Assembly: GCF_001423125.1 (NCBI RefSeq)
Contig: NZ_LMNW01000003.1
Span: 101,022-165,021, forward strand
Length of the DNA stretch: 64,000 nucleotides
Direction of reading: 5' to 3'
Origin: Duganella sp. Leaf126
Lineage (GTDB): Bacteria; Pseudomonadota; Gammaproteobacteria; Burkholderiales; Burkholderiaceae_D
Each line of letters starts with the position of its first letter. The stretch's first letter is position 1. Made by a program: the position numbers and the translations under genes. Shown here in pieces: positions 35,276-43,799 of the stretch. The notes under the pieces are model-generated. The model was not told the origin of the DNA. It was given only the letters and a program-made list of their open reading frames with translations, and did no database searches.

Positions 35276-35362
35276 TTAAGCGCGTGCAGGTAGGCGCGCT
35301 GCTAGCGATAGGGCGCTAGCAAGCGGCAGCAGGAAAGCGGATAGATGCAGATGCGAAGTCAT
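35276..35362 (-). CDS. leuL: leuA leader peptide (LeuL-like), 28 aa with eight leucines
   Basis: ATG (complement of 35360-35362) opens a 28-codon frame ending TAA. It reads MTSHLHLSAF, LLPLASALSL, then AARLPARA. Eight codons are leucine: four CTA, three CTG and one CTT. CTA is almost unused in the flanking GC-rich genes, so four in one tiny ORF is striking and fits a ribosome-stalling attenuator. It lies about 250 bases upstream of leuA on the same strand. The ribosome site is weak (AGG close to the ATG), and the best promoter would start transcription at or next to the ATG, so it may be leaderless. The frame is too short for standard gene callers. Confidence 0.7.
   Translation of the reverse strand: MTSHLHLSAFLLPLASALSLAARLPARA
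35301..35320. repeat. Hairpin inside the leuA leader
   Basis: GCTAGCG and CGCTAGC form perfect seven-base arms with a six-base loop, within the leucine-codon-rich part of the leader ORF. A second weaker stem, AGCGCG/CGCGCT, follows towards leuA, with a TCTTTTT run soon after. Together they are candidates for alternative attenuator folds; I could not assign pause, antiterminator and terminator with certainty. Confidence 0.5.
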
Positions 35363-35368
35363 GACCTA

Positions 35369-35398
35369 AATGTACGAGATTGCCAGCCCCGCTGTCAA
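35369..35398 (-). promoter_or_regulatory. Candidate leuA promoter
   Basis: On the minus strand, a perfect -35 TTGACA (complement of 35393-35398), 18 bases, then TACATT (complement of 35369-35374). The expected start site is at or within a base of the leader-peptide ATG. It would give leuA a leader of roughly 340 bases. Confidence 0.5.
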
Positions 35399-35438
35399 GG
35401 TTTTGTTAGGCAGGCCCATGTCGCGTCCATGGCGGTCG

Positions 35439-36485
35439 CTAGGCGACGTGAACGCGCGCTGCGCCGTCCACCATGCGGCCGATGACGGCGGCGTGGGCGA
35501 AGCCTTCGCGGGCGAACAGCGCCAGCACCTCGTCGGCGCTGGCGGGGTCGCAGGAGACCAGCAGGCCGCCCGAGGTTTGCGGATCGGTCAACAGGGCGTG
35601 GCGGGCGGCCGTGACCGCAGGCGCGAGCTCGACATCCTTGCCGTAGGCTTCCCAGTTGCGCCCCGAGGCGCCGGTGAAGCAGCCGTCGGCCGCCAGCTGC
35701 TCGACGCCGGGCAGCAGCGGAATGGCGTCCATGTCCAGCTGCGCGGCGAGACCGGCGCCGCGCGCCAGTTCCAGCAGGTGGCCAAGCAGACCGAAGCCGG
35801 TGACGTCGGTCATCGCGTGCACACCGGCCATCCCGGACAGGGCCTGGCCCGGCTTATTGAGCTTGGTGGTGTTGGCGATCATGGCGGCGTAGCCATCCGC
35901 ATCGAGCCTGTCCTTTTTCAGCGCGGCCGACAGCACGCCCACGCCCAGCGGCTTGCCCAGGATGAGCACATCGCCGGCGCGCGCATCGGCATTGCGCTTG
36001 ATTTTCGACGGGTGGATCAGGCCCATGACCACCAGGCCGTAGATCGGCTCCACCGAATCGATGGTGTGACCGCCGGCGATCGGAATGCCGGCCTCGGCGC
36101 AGATCGATTCGCCGCCCTTGATGATCTGGCCGATCGTCTCGACCGGCAGCTTGTTGATCGGCATGCCGACCAGCGCCAGCGCCATGATCGGCGTGCCGCC
36201 CATCGCGTACACGTCGGAGATGGCGTTGGTGGCGGCGATGCGGCCGAAGTCGAACGGATCATCGACGATGGGCATGAAAAAATCGGTGGTGGCGATCAGC
36301 GCCTGCTCGTCGTTGAGCTGATAGACGGCAGCGTCATCGGACGTCTCGATACCGACCAGCAGTTGCTTCGGTACCGGGAAGCCATGCGAATTGCGCAGGA
36401 TCTCGGACAGCACGCCGGGCGCGATCTTGCAGCCGCAGCCGCCGCCGTGCGAAAAGGAAGTCAGTTTGATGGCGTCGTTGCTCAT
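35439..36485 (-). CDS. selD: Selenide, water dikinase SelD (Cys form)
   Basis: A 348-residue enzyme that makes selenophosphate from selenide and ATP for selenocysteine or tRNA selenouridine. The catalytic loop reads SFSHGGGCGCKIAP, with Cys (not Sec) and Lys as in E. coli SelD. ETSDDAAVY, TTDFFMPIVDDPFDFGRIAATNAISDVYAMGG and GGHTIDSVEPIYG follow, all typical. Start 36485 is chosen because GAGG lies upstream and the family begins there. No selA, selB, selC or mnmH is in the window. The PhnD-like importer about 5 kb away could supply its selenium. It is divergent from the ferredoxin-type gene. Confidence 0.96.
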   Translation of the reverse strand: MSNDAIKLTSFSHGGGCGCKIAPGVLSEILRNSHGFPVPKQLLVGIETSDDAAVYQLNDEQALIATTDFFMPIVDDPFDFGRIAATNAISDVYAMGGTPIMALALVGMPINKLPVETIGQIIKGGESICAEAGIPIAGGHTIDSVEPIYGLVVMGLIHPSKIKRNADARAGDVLILGKPLGVGVLSAALKKDRLDADGYAAMIANTTKLNKPGQALSGMAGVHAMTDVTGFGLLGHLLELARGAGLAAQLDMDAIPLLPGVEQLAADGCFTGASGRNWEAYGKDVELAPAVTAARHALLTDPQTSGGLLVSCDPASADEVLALFAREGFAHAAVIGRMVDGAARVHVA

Positions 36486-36545
36486 GGATGGTTTCCTCGT
36501 AGTCTGGCGTCGGGATGAATGATTGCGCAGATTATCCTCCAAGTT

Positions 36546-36573
36546 TTGCCGGGCCGCTTGCCGGCGTTACAAT
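36546..36573 (+). promoter_or_regulatory. Candidate promoter of the Mo-oxidoreductase operon
   Basis: TTGCCG (36546-36551), 16 bases, TACAAT (36568-36573). A short hexamer array of GCATCT then three GCATCC units (36585-36608) follows in the 5' untranslated region, 25 bases before the ATG. Confidence 0.4.
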
Positions 36574-36632
36574 CCTGGCATGCCGCATCTGCATCCGCAT
36601 CCGCATCCGACCAACCATCACCGTCCGCCCGC

Positions 36633-37331
36633 ATGAACAACTCCGCACCAACACCGCGCTGGGGCATGGCCCTGGACCTCGAACGCTGCATCGGCTGCCA
36701 CGCCTGCTCGGTGGCGTGCAAGGTCGAAAACTCGGTCTCGCTCGGCCACTTCCGCACCAAGGTCTATTACTACGATTACGCGGCCACCAACCCGTTCAAC
36801 CAGAAGCCGACCACGCGCCGCGCGTTCCTGCCCACGCTGTGCATGCAGTGCGCCGACGCGCCGTGCCTCGAGGCCTGTCCCACCGACGCCATTTCCCGCG
36901 GCGCCGACGGCATCGTGCGCATCGCCGAGTCGAATTGCGACCGCAGCCGCGACTGCATCAAGGCCTGTCCGTACGGCGCCATCCACATCGACCCGGTAGC
37001 GCAGGTGGCCGACAAGTGCGACTTCTGCAGCCACCGGCTCGACGCTGGCATGGAACCGGCGTGCGTGGAGTCGTGCCCGGCCGGCGTGTTTGCGTTCGGT
37101 GACCTGAACCTGCCCGACAGCGCGATCAGCACCTTCCTGGCGCGCCGCCGCACCGAGCTGTCGGTGCTCAAGCCCGAGGAAAAGGCGCTGCCGCAGGTGC
37201 AGTACCGCGGCCTGGGCAGCGTGGCGCCACGCGCCATCGAGCGCAAGATCCCGAAAGGCCGCAACCACGACCCCGAGTCCTACGAAGCGGACACCTGGGC
37301 CCAGCTTCCCGCCGCCGCGAAAGGACGCTGA
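36633..37331 (+). CDS. 4Fe-4S ferredoxin-type electron-transfer subunit (PsrB/DmsB-like)
   Basis: A 232-residue iron-sulfur protein with 16 cysteines in four groups, enough for four [4Fe-4S] clusters: CIGCHACSVAC, CMQCADAPCLEACP, CDRSRDCIKACP and CDFCSHRLDAGMEPACVESCP. This is the layout of the electron-transfer subunits of polysulfide, thiosulfate, tetrathionate, sulfite and DMSO enzymes. It has no signal peptide, so it probably leaves the cytoplasm by riding with the Tat-exported catalytic subunit. The stop is one base before that gene's ATG, a tight operon. No NrfD-type membrane subunit follows. The ribosome site is weak. Confidence 0.92.
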   Translation: MNNSAPTPRWGMALDLERCIGCHACSVACKVENSVSLGHFRTKVYYYDYAATNPFNQKPTTRRAFLPTLCMQCADAPCLEACPTDAISRGADGIVRIAESNCDRSRDCIKACPYGAIHIDPVAQVADKCDFCSHRLDAGMEPACVESCPAGVFAFGDLNLPDSAISTFLARRRTELSVLKPEEKALPQVQYRGLGSVAPRAIERKIPKGRNHDPESYEADTWAQLPAAAKGR

Positions 37332-37332
37332 C

Positions 37333-39966
37333 ATGGACCGCAGAAACTTTGTCAAGAACGGCATGGGCGCCATGGCAGGCCTGGCGCTGGGCGAACTGAT
37401 TACGCTGGCGCCGGCGGCAGCGCTCAACTATCGCCCGGTCCAGGAGGGCAAGCAGCGCAAGGTGCGCAACGATTATCGCACCGCGCGCCGCACCACCACC
37501 GTGTGCCTGAATTGCTCGACCGTGTGCGGCATCGAAGCCTTTGTTGCCGATAACAAGGTGATCAAGATCCGCGGCAATCCGCTCGATCCGAACATGGGCA
37601 GCCACATGACGTGCGCCAAGGGCCAGTCGGCGCCCACCATCAACGACTACCCGGAGCGCCTGCTGTACCCGCTCAAGCGCGTTGGCGCGCGCGGTGAAGG
37701 ATTATGGCAGCGCGTCAGCTGGGACGAGGCCTACGACGACATCGCGGCCCGCATCCGCCGCAGCATCGCCTCGGGCCACCCGGAGCGCGTGGCGCTGCAC
37801 CAGGGCCGCTCGCGCATCGACGCCGAGATCAACCGCTTCCTGTCGGCGATCGGCTCGCCGGTGCAGCTCAATCACCGCGCCCTGTGCTCGTCGAACAAGC
37901 GCGCCGCCAATTACGTGTCGCTGGGCGAGACCGACTGGGAATCGATCGACGCCGAGCGTTGCCGCTACTTCCTCAACTTCGGCGCCAATTTCTACGAGGC
38001 GCACCAGGGCGGCCTGCACCTGGTCAGCCGCGTGGTAAAGGCGCGCTTCGACCACGGCGCCAAGCTGGTGACGTTCGACGTGCGGCTGTCCAACACGGCC
38101 GGCCGCAGCGACGAGTGGCACCAGCCGTTTCCCGGCACCGAAGGCGCCGTGGCGCTGGCCATGGCCCACGTGATCGTGCGCGACAACCGCATCGACCGCG
38201 CCTTCGTCGAGCAGTTCGTGCAACCGGGGCTGGCCACCATCGGCAGCTGGCTGGCGCCGTACACGCCGGCCTGGGCCGCGCGCCAGTCCGGCATTGCCGC
38301 CGCCGACATCGAACGGCTGGCGCTGGAGTTTGCCGCCGCGCGGCCGGCTGCCGTCGCCTTCAGCAACCGCGGCACCGGTGCCCACTACAACGGCTTCAAT
38401 GCCGAGCGCGCGGTGGTGATGCTCAACGCGCTGGTCGGCTCGGTGGGGCGCGAAGGCGGCTACTGCTACGGCCTCGATGACAAGCTGTCGGCCAGCCGCT
38501 ACCCGCAGCCGCAGCCGGTGCCGCCGGCGCCCACCATCCGCACCGACCTCGAGGACCCGCCCGAGTGGCCGCTGGCCAACCGCTGGCAGAAGATGAAGGT
38601 GGGGCAGATTGTCTATGACTACCTGCGCCAGGGCCGCGCCAAGCTCGACGTCTACATCAGTTACACGCTGGCGTCGCCGATGACCTGGCCCGAGGGCCGC
38701 TCCACCACGGTGGAGGTGCTCAAGGACGAAAGCCTGATCCCGTTCCACGTCTGCTCGGACATCCTCTACTCGGAAACCGCGCACTACGCGGACCTGATCC
38801 TGCCCGACGCCGCCTTCCTCGAACGCTGGGGCCTGGACATCCGCAACAACCTCGAACTCCAGCACTACGTGATGCTGCGCCAGCCCGTGGTGCAGCCGCC
38901 GGGCGAGGCGGTCAGCTTTGCCGACAGCCTGTTCGAGATCGGCCGCCGGCTGGGACCGGAGCAGGCCAGATACTTCCAGTTCGGCCGCCACCAAGACTTC
39001 GTGCGCATGCAGTGCTCTAAACTGCCCAGCACCGGCCCCGATGGCCGCCAGTTCAAGGACGGTTTCGCGTACATGCAGCACTACGGCGTGCACGTGGACC
39101 GCTCCGCACCAAAGACCTTCAACGTCTTTGCGCGGCCGCTCACGGCCAAGGCGCTCGATGGTTCCCGCACCGATGCCGACACCGGCATCGTGTATCGCAC
39201 CAACGACAAGGGCAAGGAAGTGGCGGTGGGCCTGCTGGCCGGCGGCGTGGCCGTACGCGGTTTTGCCACGCCGTCGCGGCGCTTCGAGATCCACGCGCCC
39301 GAGATCACCCAGGTGGCCAGCGCGATGGCCATGCAGGACGACGGCATGCCCGGCTACCGGCAGGTTCCGTCGCACCGCAACCTGCCGGCCGACCGGTTCA
39401 TCCTGACCTCGTTCAAGTGGAATGTGCATACCCAGGGCCGCACGGCCTCGCAAAAATACCTGTCCGAGATCGTCCACGACAACCCGATGTGGATCAACAC
39501 CGCCACCGCGCGCAAGCTGCGCCTGAAAAACGGTGACTGGGTCGAGGTGACCACGTACCGGCCTTCGTCGGGCACGGACGCGGACCAGCAGGCCTACCGC
39601 GGCACCGGCGCCGTGGTGGGCAGCGCGCGCCTGCGCGTGTTCGTCACGGACGGCATCCATCCGCGCGTGCTGGCGGTGTCGAATTCGCTGGGGTGGATCA
39701 CGGGCGGGCGCGCGGCCGAAGGGCGCTCGGGGCTGCGCGACCAGGTGGCGCAGCAGGGGCTGGAAGCATCGGCAGCCCAGGCCTATGGCGCGGCGCCGAT
39801 GCCGGACGACCTCAATGCAGGCGTGTGGTGGGACCGCGCCCGGGGCGGGCGCGGCAATGGCTACAACATCAATGCGATCCTGCCGATCAACCCGCAGCCG
39901 CTGGTGGGCATGCAGGCCTGGTTCGACACCGTGTGCTCGCTGCGCAAGGTGGCGGGACCGGCATGA
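37333..39966 (+). CDS. Tat-exported molybdopterin oxidoreductase, catalytic subunit
   Basis: An 877-residue DMSO-reductase-family enzyme. The N-terminal MDRRNFVKNGMGAMAGLALGE is a Tat signal (RRNFVK). The [4Fe-4S] motif is CLNCSTVCGI plus CAKGQ further on. The likely Mo ligand is the Cys in NHRALCSSNKRAA, not Sec or Ser. The bis-MGD-binding regions and the C-terminal dinucleotide domain (LKNGDWVEVTTYRP) are complete. The family includes PsrA/PhsA, TtrA and SoeA, so a sulfur compound is the likeliest substrate, but this is an inference. AAGGA lies just upstream. It is followed by malic enzyme on the opposite strand, and there is no membrane anchor gene. Confidence 0.92.
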   Translation: MDRRNFVKNGMGAMAGLALGELITLAPAAALNYRPVQEGKQRKVRNDYRTARRTTTVCLNCSTVCGIEAFVADNKVIKIRGNPLDPNMGSHMTCAKGQSAPTINDYPERLLYPLKRVGARGEGLWQRVSWDEAYDDIAARIRRSIASGHPERVALHQGRSRIDAEINRFLSAIGSPVQLNHRALCSSNKRAANYVSLGETDWESIDAERCRYFLNFGANFYEAHQGGLHLVSRVVKARFDHGAKLVTFDVRLSNTAGRSDEWHQPFPGTEGAVALAMAHVIVRDNRIDRAFVEQFVQPGLATIGSWLAPYTPAWAARQSGIAAADIERLALEFAAARPAAVAFSNRGTGAHYNGFNAERAVVMLNALVGSVGREGGYCYGLDDKLSASRYPQPQPVPPAPTIRTDLEDPPEWPLANRWQKMKVGQIVYDYLRQGRAKLDVYISYTLASPMTWPEGRSTTVEVLKDESLIPFHVCSDILYSETAHYADLILPDAAFLERWGLDIRNNLELQHYVMLRQPVVQPPGEAVSFADSLFEIGRRLGPEQARYFQFGRHQDFVRMQCSKLPSTGPDGRQFKDGFAYMQHYGVHVDRSAPKTFNVFARPLTAKALDGSRTDADTGIVYRTNDKGKEVAVGLLAGGVAVRGFATPSRRFEIHAPEITQVASAMAMQDDGMPGYRQVPSHRNLPADRFILTSFKWNVHTQGRTASQKYLSEIVHDNPMWINTATARKLRLKNGDWVEVTTYRPSSGTDADQQAYRGTGAVVGSARLRVFVTDGIHPRVLAVSNSLGWITGGRAAEGRSGLRDQVAQQGLEASAAQAYGAAPMPDDLNAGVWWDRARGGRGNGYNINAILPINPQPLVGMQAWFDTVCSLRKVAGPA

Positions 39967-39982
39967 ACCGTCGACAGCGGCA

Positions 39983-41215
39983 TCAGAGCAGCGATTCGCC
40001 CAGTTCCACCAGGTCGTCGGCGTATTCCGATTCGATCAGCTCCTTGCGGGCCACGCCGCTGCGATACGCTGCAGTGGCGATCTTCGGCGTAACCCCTCGC
40101 AGCAGGCGCGGGTCGAGCAGGCCCGGCACCACGTAATCCTTGCCGAAGCGCGCATCGCTGCGCGCCATGTCGGCCAGGGCCACCACGCAGGCGCGCTTCA
40201 TTTCCTGGTTGATGGTGGACGCGCCGCAGTCGAGCGCCGCGCGGAACAGGTAGGGGAAGCACAGTGCGTTGTTGATCTGGTTCGGGTAGTCCGAGCGGCC
40301 GGTGGCGATGATGGCGTCGGGCGCCACTTCGCGCACCAGTTCCGGGCGCAGTTCCGGTTCCGGGTTGGCCAGCGTGAAGACGATCGGGTGCGCGTTCATG
40401 GCGACGATATCGGCCTGCGTCAGCACGCCGGGGCCGGACACGCCGAGGAACACGTCGGCGCCTTCCATCACCTGCGACAGCGTGGTCAGTGGCGTGTCGC
40501 GCGCCCATGCAGCTTTTTCGCCGTCGAGCGGACGCACGGTGGACAGCACGCCCTTGCTGTCGCAGACGAAGATGTTGTGCTTCTGCGCGCCCAGGTCCAC
40601 CAGCAGTTCCAGGCAGGCCACGGCGGCGGCGCCGGCGCCCGAGCACACGATCTTGACGGTGGCGATATCGCGGCCGGTCATCTCGATCGCGTTCAGCATG
40701 CCGGCGCCGACCACGATGGCGGTGCCGTGCTGGTCGTCGTGAAACACGGGAATCGGCAGGCGTTCGCGCAACTTGCGTTCGATGTAGAAGCACTCGGGGG
40801 CCTTGATGTCTTCGAGGTTGATGCCGCCGAAGGTCGGGTGCAGCGCGGCGATGATCTCCACCAGCTTGTCGGGATCGGTCTCGTCGATTTCGATGTCGAA
40901 GGCGTCGATGCCGGCGAACTTCTTGAACAGCACCACTTTGCCTTCCATGACCGGCTTGCCGGCCAGCGCGCCGATGTTGCCGAGACCCAGCACGGCCGAG
41001 CCGTTGGTGATCACGCCGACCAGGTTGCGCTTGGCCGTGTACTCGTAGGCCTTGGCCGGCTCGCGCGCGATTTCCATGCATGGGGCGGCCACGCCCGGCG
41101 AATAGGCCAGCGCCAGGTCTTCCTGGGTGGCGACGCTCTTGGTCACTTCGATGGCAAGTTTGCCGGCGCGGCCGGCACGGTGATAGGCCAGTGCCTTCTG
41201 TTCGATGGTGCTCAT
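39983..41215 (-). CDS. Malic enzyme, short form without phosphotransacetylase domain
   Basis: A 410-residue decarboxylating malate dehydrogenase (malate to pyruvate and CO2 with NAD(P)). Family features are [44 protein letters not shown], the metal-binding region [10 protein letters not shown] and [12 protein letters not shown], and a Rossmann loop [14 protein letters not shown]. Common proteobacterial MaeB proteins are about 760 residues with a C-terminal Pta-like domain. This one ends where the catalytic part ends, so it is a naturally short form and not a truncation. Cofactor preference cannot be told. It is separate from gdhA, whose terminator lies between them. Confidence 0.93.
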   Translation of the reverse strand: MSTIEQKALAYHRAGRAGKLAIEVTKSVATQEDLALAYSPGVAAPCMEIAREPAKAYEYTAKRNLVGVITNGSAVLGLGNIGALAGKPVMEGKVVLFKKFAGIDAFDIEIDETDPDKLVEIIAALHPTFGGINLEDIKAPECFYIERKLRERLPIPVFHDDQHGTAIVVGAGMLNAIEMTGRDIATVKIVCSGAGAAAVACLELLVDLGAQKHNIFVCDSKGVLSTVRPLDGEKAAWARDTPLTTLSQVMEGADVFLGVSGPGVLTQADIVAMNAHPIVFTLANPEPELRPELVREVAPDAIIATGRSDYPNQINNALCFPYLFRAALDCGASTINQEMKRACVVALADMARSDARFGKDYVVPGLLDPRLLRGVTPKIATAAYRSGVARKELIESEYADDLVELGESLL

Positions 41216-41270
41216 GATTTCCTTATCGTGTATGGACTACTTATAGTTTTTAGACTGCGATTTTTAAAGC

Positions 41271-41306
41271 AAAAAACGCCTGCACGGGCGTGAACCGGTG
41301 CAGGCG
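41271..41306 (-). terminator. Rho-independent terminator downstream of glutamate dehydrogenase
   Basis: CGCCTGCAC (41277-41285) and GTGCAGGCG (41298-41306) form perfect nine-base arms around a 12-base loop. On the minus strand the stem is followed by TTTTTT. It lies downstream of gdhA and upstream of the malic enzyme start, so it separates the two genes. Confidence 0.8.
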
Positions 41307-41332
41307 CGGGGCAGGGCTGTTCGTACTTGTTC

Positions 41333-41362
41333 GTTACTTGAGCGTTACTTGACCGTTACTTG
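41333..41362. repeat. Three-copy 11-base tandem repeat past the gdhA stop
   Basis: GTTACTTG recurs at 41333, 41344 and 41355, exactly 11 bases apart with variable three-base linkers. A partial copy GTACTTG is at 41323. It lies in the gdhA 3' untranslated region, just upstream of its terminator on the minus strand. No function is evident. Confidence 0.6.
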
Positions 41363-41370
41363 TCCGTACA

Positions 41371-42666
41371 TCAGGGATAGAGACCGCGTACTTCGCGGGC
41401 CTGCAGCACCCGCGTGCAGGCAAGGATGAAGGTCGCGGTGCGCAGCGTTACCTTCTTCTCCTGCGCCACGGACCACACGGACTTGAAGGCGTCCTGCATG
41501 ATGTGCGTCAGGCGGGCGTTGATCTCGTCCTCGCTCCAGAAGAAGCTCGAGAAGTCCTGTACCCATTCGAAGTATGACACAGTTACGCCGCCGGCGTTCG
41601 CCAGCACGTCGGGCACGATCAGTACATCCTTGTCGGTCAGGATGTCGTCCGCTTCCGGCGTGGTAGGGCCGTTGGCGCCTTCGAGGATGATCTTGGTGCG
41701 GATGCGCGGCGCATTGTCGGCCGTGATCTGCTGCTCGAGCGCGGCCGGAATCAGGATGTCCGATTCGATGCCCCAGAACGCGTCGCGGTCGAGCAACGCT
41801 TCGGCGCCGGGGAAGCCGCTGACACTGCCCGCTTCGGCCACGTGCTTGTGCAGCTGGGCGATATCGAGACCGCCCTCGTTGACCACGGTGCCGGTGTGGT
41901 CCTGCACCGCGACCACCCTGGCGCCGGCGTCGGCAAACATGGTGGCAGCCACGCCGCCCACGTTGCCGAAGCCCTGGATGGCGACCCGCGCACCGTCGAT
42001 CGCCACGCCGCGCTGGGCGGCTGCCTCGCGGCCCACCACGAACACGCCGCGACCGGTCGCTTCGCGCCGGCCCAGCGAACCGCCGAGCGAGATAGGCTTG
42101 CCGGTCACCACGCCGGTCGAGAGGTTCCCTTCGATCATGGCGTACGAGTCCATCATCCACGCCATGACCTGTTCATTGGTGTTGACGTCGGGCGCCGGGA
42201 TATCCTTGTTCGGTCCGATGATCAGGCTGATTTCGCTGGTGTAGCGGCGCGTCAGGCGCTGCAGCTCGCCGCGCGACAGGGTCTTGGGATCGACGCGGAT
42301 GCCGCCCTTGGCGCCGCCGTAGGGCACGTTGACGGCTGCATTTTTTACCGTCATCCAGGCCGACAGCGCCATCACTTCCGACAGCGTCACATCCTGGTGG
42401 AAGCGCACGCCGCCCTTGCCCGGGCCGCGCGACATATTGTGCTGCACGCGGTAGCCCTCGTAGTGGGCGATGCTGCCGTCGTCACGCTCGATCGGCACGT
42501 CCACGGTCAGGATGCGCTTGGGGCGCTTCAGGGTTTCCACCCAGCGCGACAGCGCGCCGAGGTGCGGCGTGACGCGGTCGATCTGCTGCAGATAGACACC
42601 CCAGGGACCGAGATCGTCGGGATTGAGGTAGGAAGGCAAGGCGTGCTGCGGGTGCGCGGTGGTCAT
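41371..42666 (-). CDS. gdhA: Glu/Leu/Phe/Val family glutamate dehydrogenase
   Basis: A 431-residue enzyme of the hexameric GDH family interconverting glutamate and 2-oxoglutarate plus ammonia. The catalytic lysine region [30 protein letters not shown] and the nucleotide loop [19 protein letters not shown] are intact. The size and PYGGAKGG context resemble the GudB/RocG-like NAD type. AGGAG seven bases before ATG 42666 sets the start over the longer frame. A palindromic LysR-type box lies upstream, and a LysR gene ends next to it, so that regulator may control gdhA. Confidence 0.94.
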   Translation of the reverse strand: MTTAHPQHALPSYLNPDDLGPWGVYLQQIDRVTPHLGALSRWVETLKRPKRILTVDVPIERDDGSIAHYEGYRVQHNMSRGPGKGGVRFHQDVTLSEVMALSAWMTVKNAAVNVPYGGAKGGIRVDPKTLSRGELQRLTRRYTSEISLIIGPNKDIPAPDVNTNEQVMAWMMDSYAMIEGNLSTGVVTGKPISLGGSLGRREATGRGVFVVGREAAAQRGVAIDGARVAIQGFGNVGGVAATMFADAGARVVAVQDHTGTVVNEGGLDIAQLHKHVAEAGSVSGFPGAEALLDRDAFWGIESDILIPAALEQQITADNAPRIRTKIILEGANGPTTPEADDILTDKDVLIVPDVLANAGGVTVSYFEWVQDFSSFFWSEDEINARLTHIMQDAFKSVWSVAQEKKVTLRTATFILACTRVLQAREVRGLYP

Positions 42667-42778
42667 GCGGGTGCTCCTGTCAATTGGTCTTGTGGGAACG
42701 GTGCGGGTGGCGTTGTTCCAGTGCAGCCAATCATAGGACTGCCGCCCAGGCGCGGCCAATGCCGAGTGCGCATCCGGT

Positions 42779-42795
42779 TATGCAAAAGATGCATA
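42779..42795. promoter_or_regulatory. Candidate LysR-type box upstream of gdhA
   Basis: TATGCA-AAAGA-TGCATA is a perfect six-base inverted repeat containing a T-N11-A core (T at 42781, A at 42793), the LysR-family binding signature. It lies 110 bases upstream of the gdhA start and just past the end of a LysR gene on the same strand. Confidence 0.5.
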
Positions 42796-42810
42796 GTTGC
42801 GCTATTTTTA

Positions 42811-43782
42811 CTACCTTTCTGAAACCGGTGCGCGGCGCGGCGACCGCCGGTCCTGCTGGTCCTGCTGGCGCTGCGCGAGGAACGCCCACAGCCGCCCGAC
42901 GATGGACTTGCCGCGCCGCTGGGCCGTCGGCTTTTCTCGGTACAGGCGGATTTCCATGTCGATCTCCCAGTCGGCGCTGTGGTTGTCGGCGCGCGCCAGC
43001 AGCTTCTGCTTGAGTTCGCGCACGACGGCCGACTCGGGCAGGAAGGCGATGCCGCGGCCTTCCAGCGCCATCATCTTGAGGCCTTCGGCCATGTCGGTTT
43101 CGTAGTGCGGCTCCAGGTGCAGCGGCGGCCTGGCGTCGCCGAGGATCAGTTCCACCATGCGGCCCAGGTAGGCGTTGTTGGTGTAGGACAGAAATGGCAG
43201 CGGCGCCTTGCGGGTGCCGGGCAGCACGAACTCGGGCACGCGGTTCTTGTCGCAGCGCGCGTAGGCGCGCAGCGATTCGCGGCCCAGCACCAGCATGTCG
43301 TAGCGCGACGGGTCGAGCTGCACCGGCTGGCGCGGATGGTGGTAGCACAGCAGCAGGTCGCAGCCGCCTTCCACCAGCTGCAGCACGGCGTCGTGGACGT
43401 TGACCGCCATCAGGCGGCTGTTGATCGGCGCAAACTCGGTTTCCAGCGCGGTCAGCCACTTGGGCACGAAGGTCAGCGACAGCGTGTGCGGCACGGCCAG
43501 GTCGATGCTGTTCTGCGCCGCCGCGCGCTTGGAGCGCAGCATGTCGCGCGCGCCGTTGATCTGCGCCAGCATCTCGAGCGCCTGCTCGTAGAACACGATG
43601 CCGGCCGGGGTCAGGCGTGTCGGGTACGACGTGCGGTCCACCAGGTCGGTGCCGAGCCAGTTTTCCAGCGACTGGATGCGGCGCGAGAACGCCGGCTGCG
43701 TCACGTGGCGCAGCGCCGCCGAGCGGCTGAAGTTACTGGTCTCGGCCAGCGAGATGAAGTCTTCCAGCCATTTGGTTTCCAT
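42811..43782 (-). CDS. LysR family regulator, HypT/YjiE-like
   Basis: A 323-residue LysR regulator. The opening METKWLEDFISLAETSNFSRSAALRHVTQPAFSRRIQSLENWLG resembles HypT/YjiE of E. coli, a methionine-oxidation-activated hypochlorite sensor. Similarity continues in TLSLTFVPKWL, LSYTNNAYLGRMV and ALEGRGIAFLPESAVV. Whether it senses hypochlorite is not shown. The C-terminal tail is Gln/Arg-rich and probably disordered. It begins 17 bases after the MarR gene, suggesting a two-regulator operon. Downstream lies gdhA with a LysR-type box, so gdhA is the best candidate target. Confidence 0.88.
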   Translation of the reverse strand: METKWLEDFISLAETSNFSRSAALRHVTQPAFSRRIQSLENWLGTDLVDRTSYPTRLTPAGIVFYEQALEMLAQINGARDMLRSKRAAAQNSIDLAVPHTLSLTFVPKWLTALETEFAPINSRLMAVNVHDAVLQLVEGGCDLLLCYHHPRQPVQLDPSRYDMLVLGRESLRAYARCDKNRVPEFVLPGTRKAPLPFLSYTNNAYLGRMVELILGDARPPLHLEPHYETDMAEGLKMMALEGRGIAFLPESAVVRELKQKLLARADNHSADWEIDMEIRLYREKPTAQRRGKSIVGRLWAFLAQRQQDQQDRRSPRRAPVSER

Positions 43783-43799
43783 GACGATGTTCCCCCGGC

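Larger units (their letters stand above)
35024..35438 (-). other. 415-base leuA upstream region
   Basis: The region between selD and leuA holds the leader peptide ORF, its hairpin and a promoter, listed separately. The part from 35024 to 35275 is transcribed leader with no convincing gene. A T run (complement of 35151-35156) and TCTTTTT just past the leader stop are possible attenuation points. A 52-codon frame overlapping the leuA ATG lacks a ribosome site. Confidence 0.5.

Noticed and set aside
37333..39966. Selenocysteine-containing formate dehydrogenase
   Set aside because: The frame is continuous without an internal TGA, the likely Mo ligand is Cys, and the sequence is closer to sulfur-compound oxidoreductases than to FdhA.
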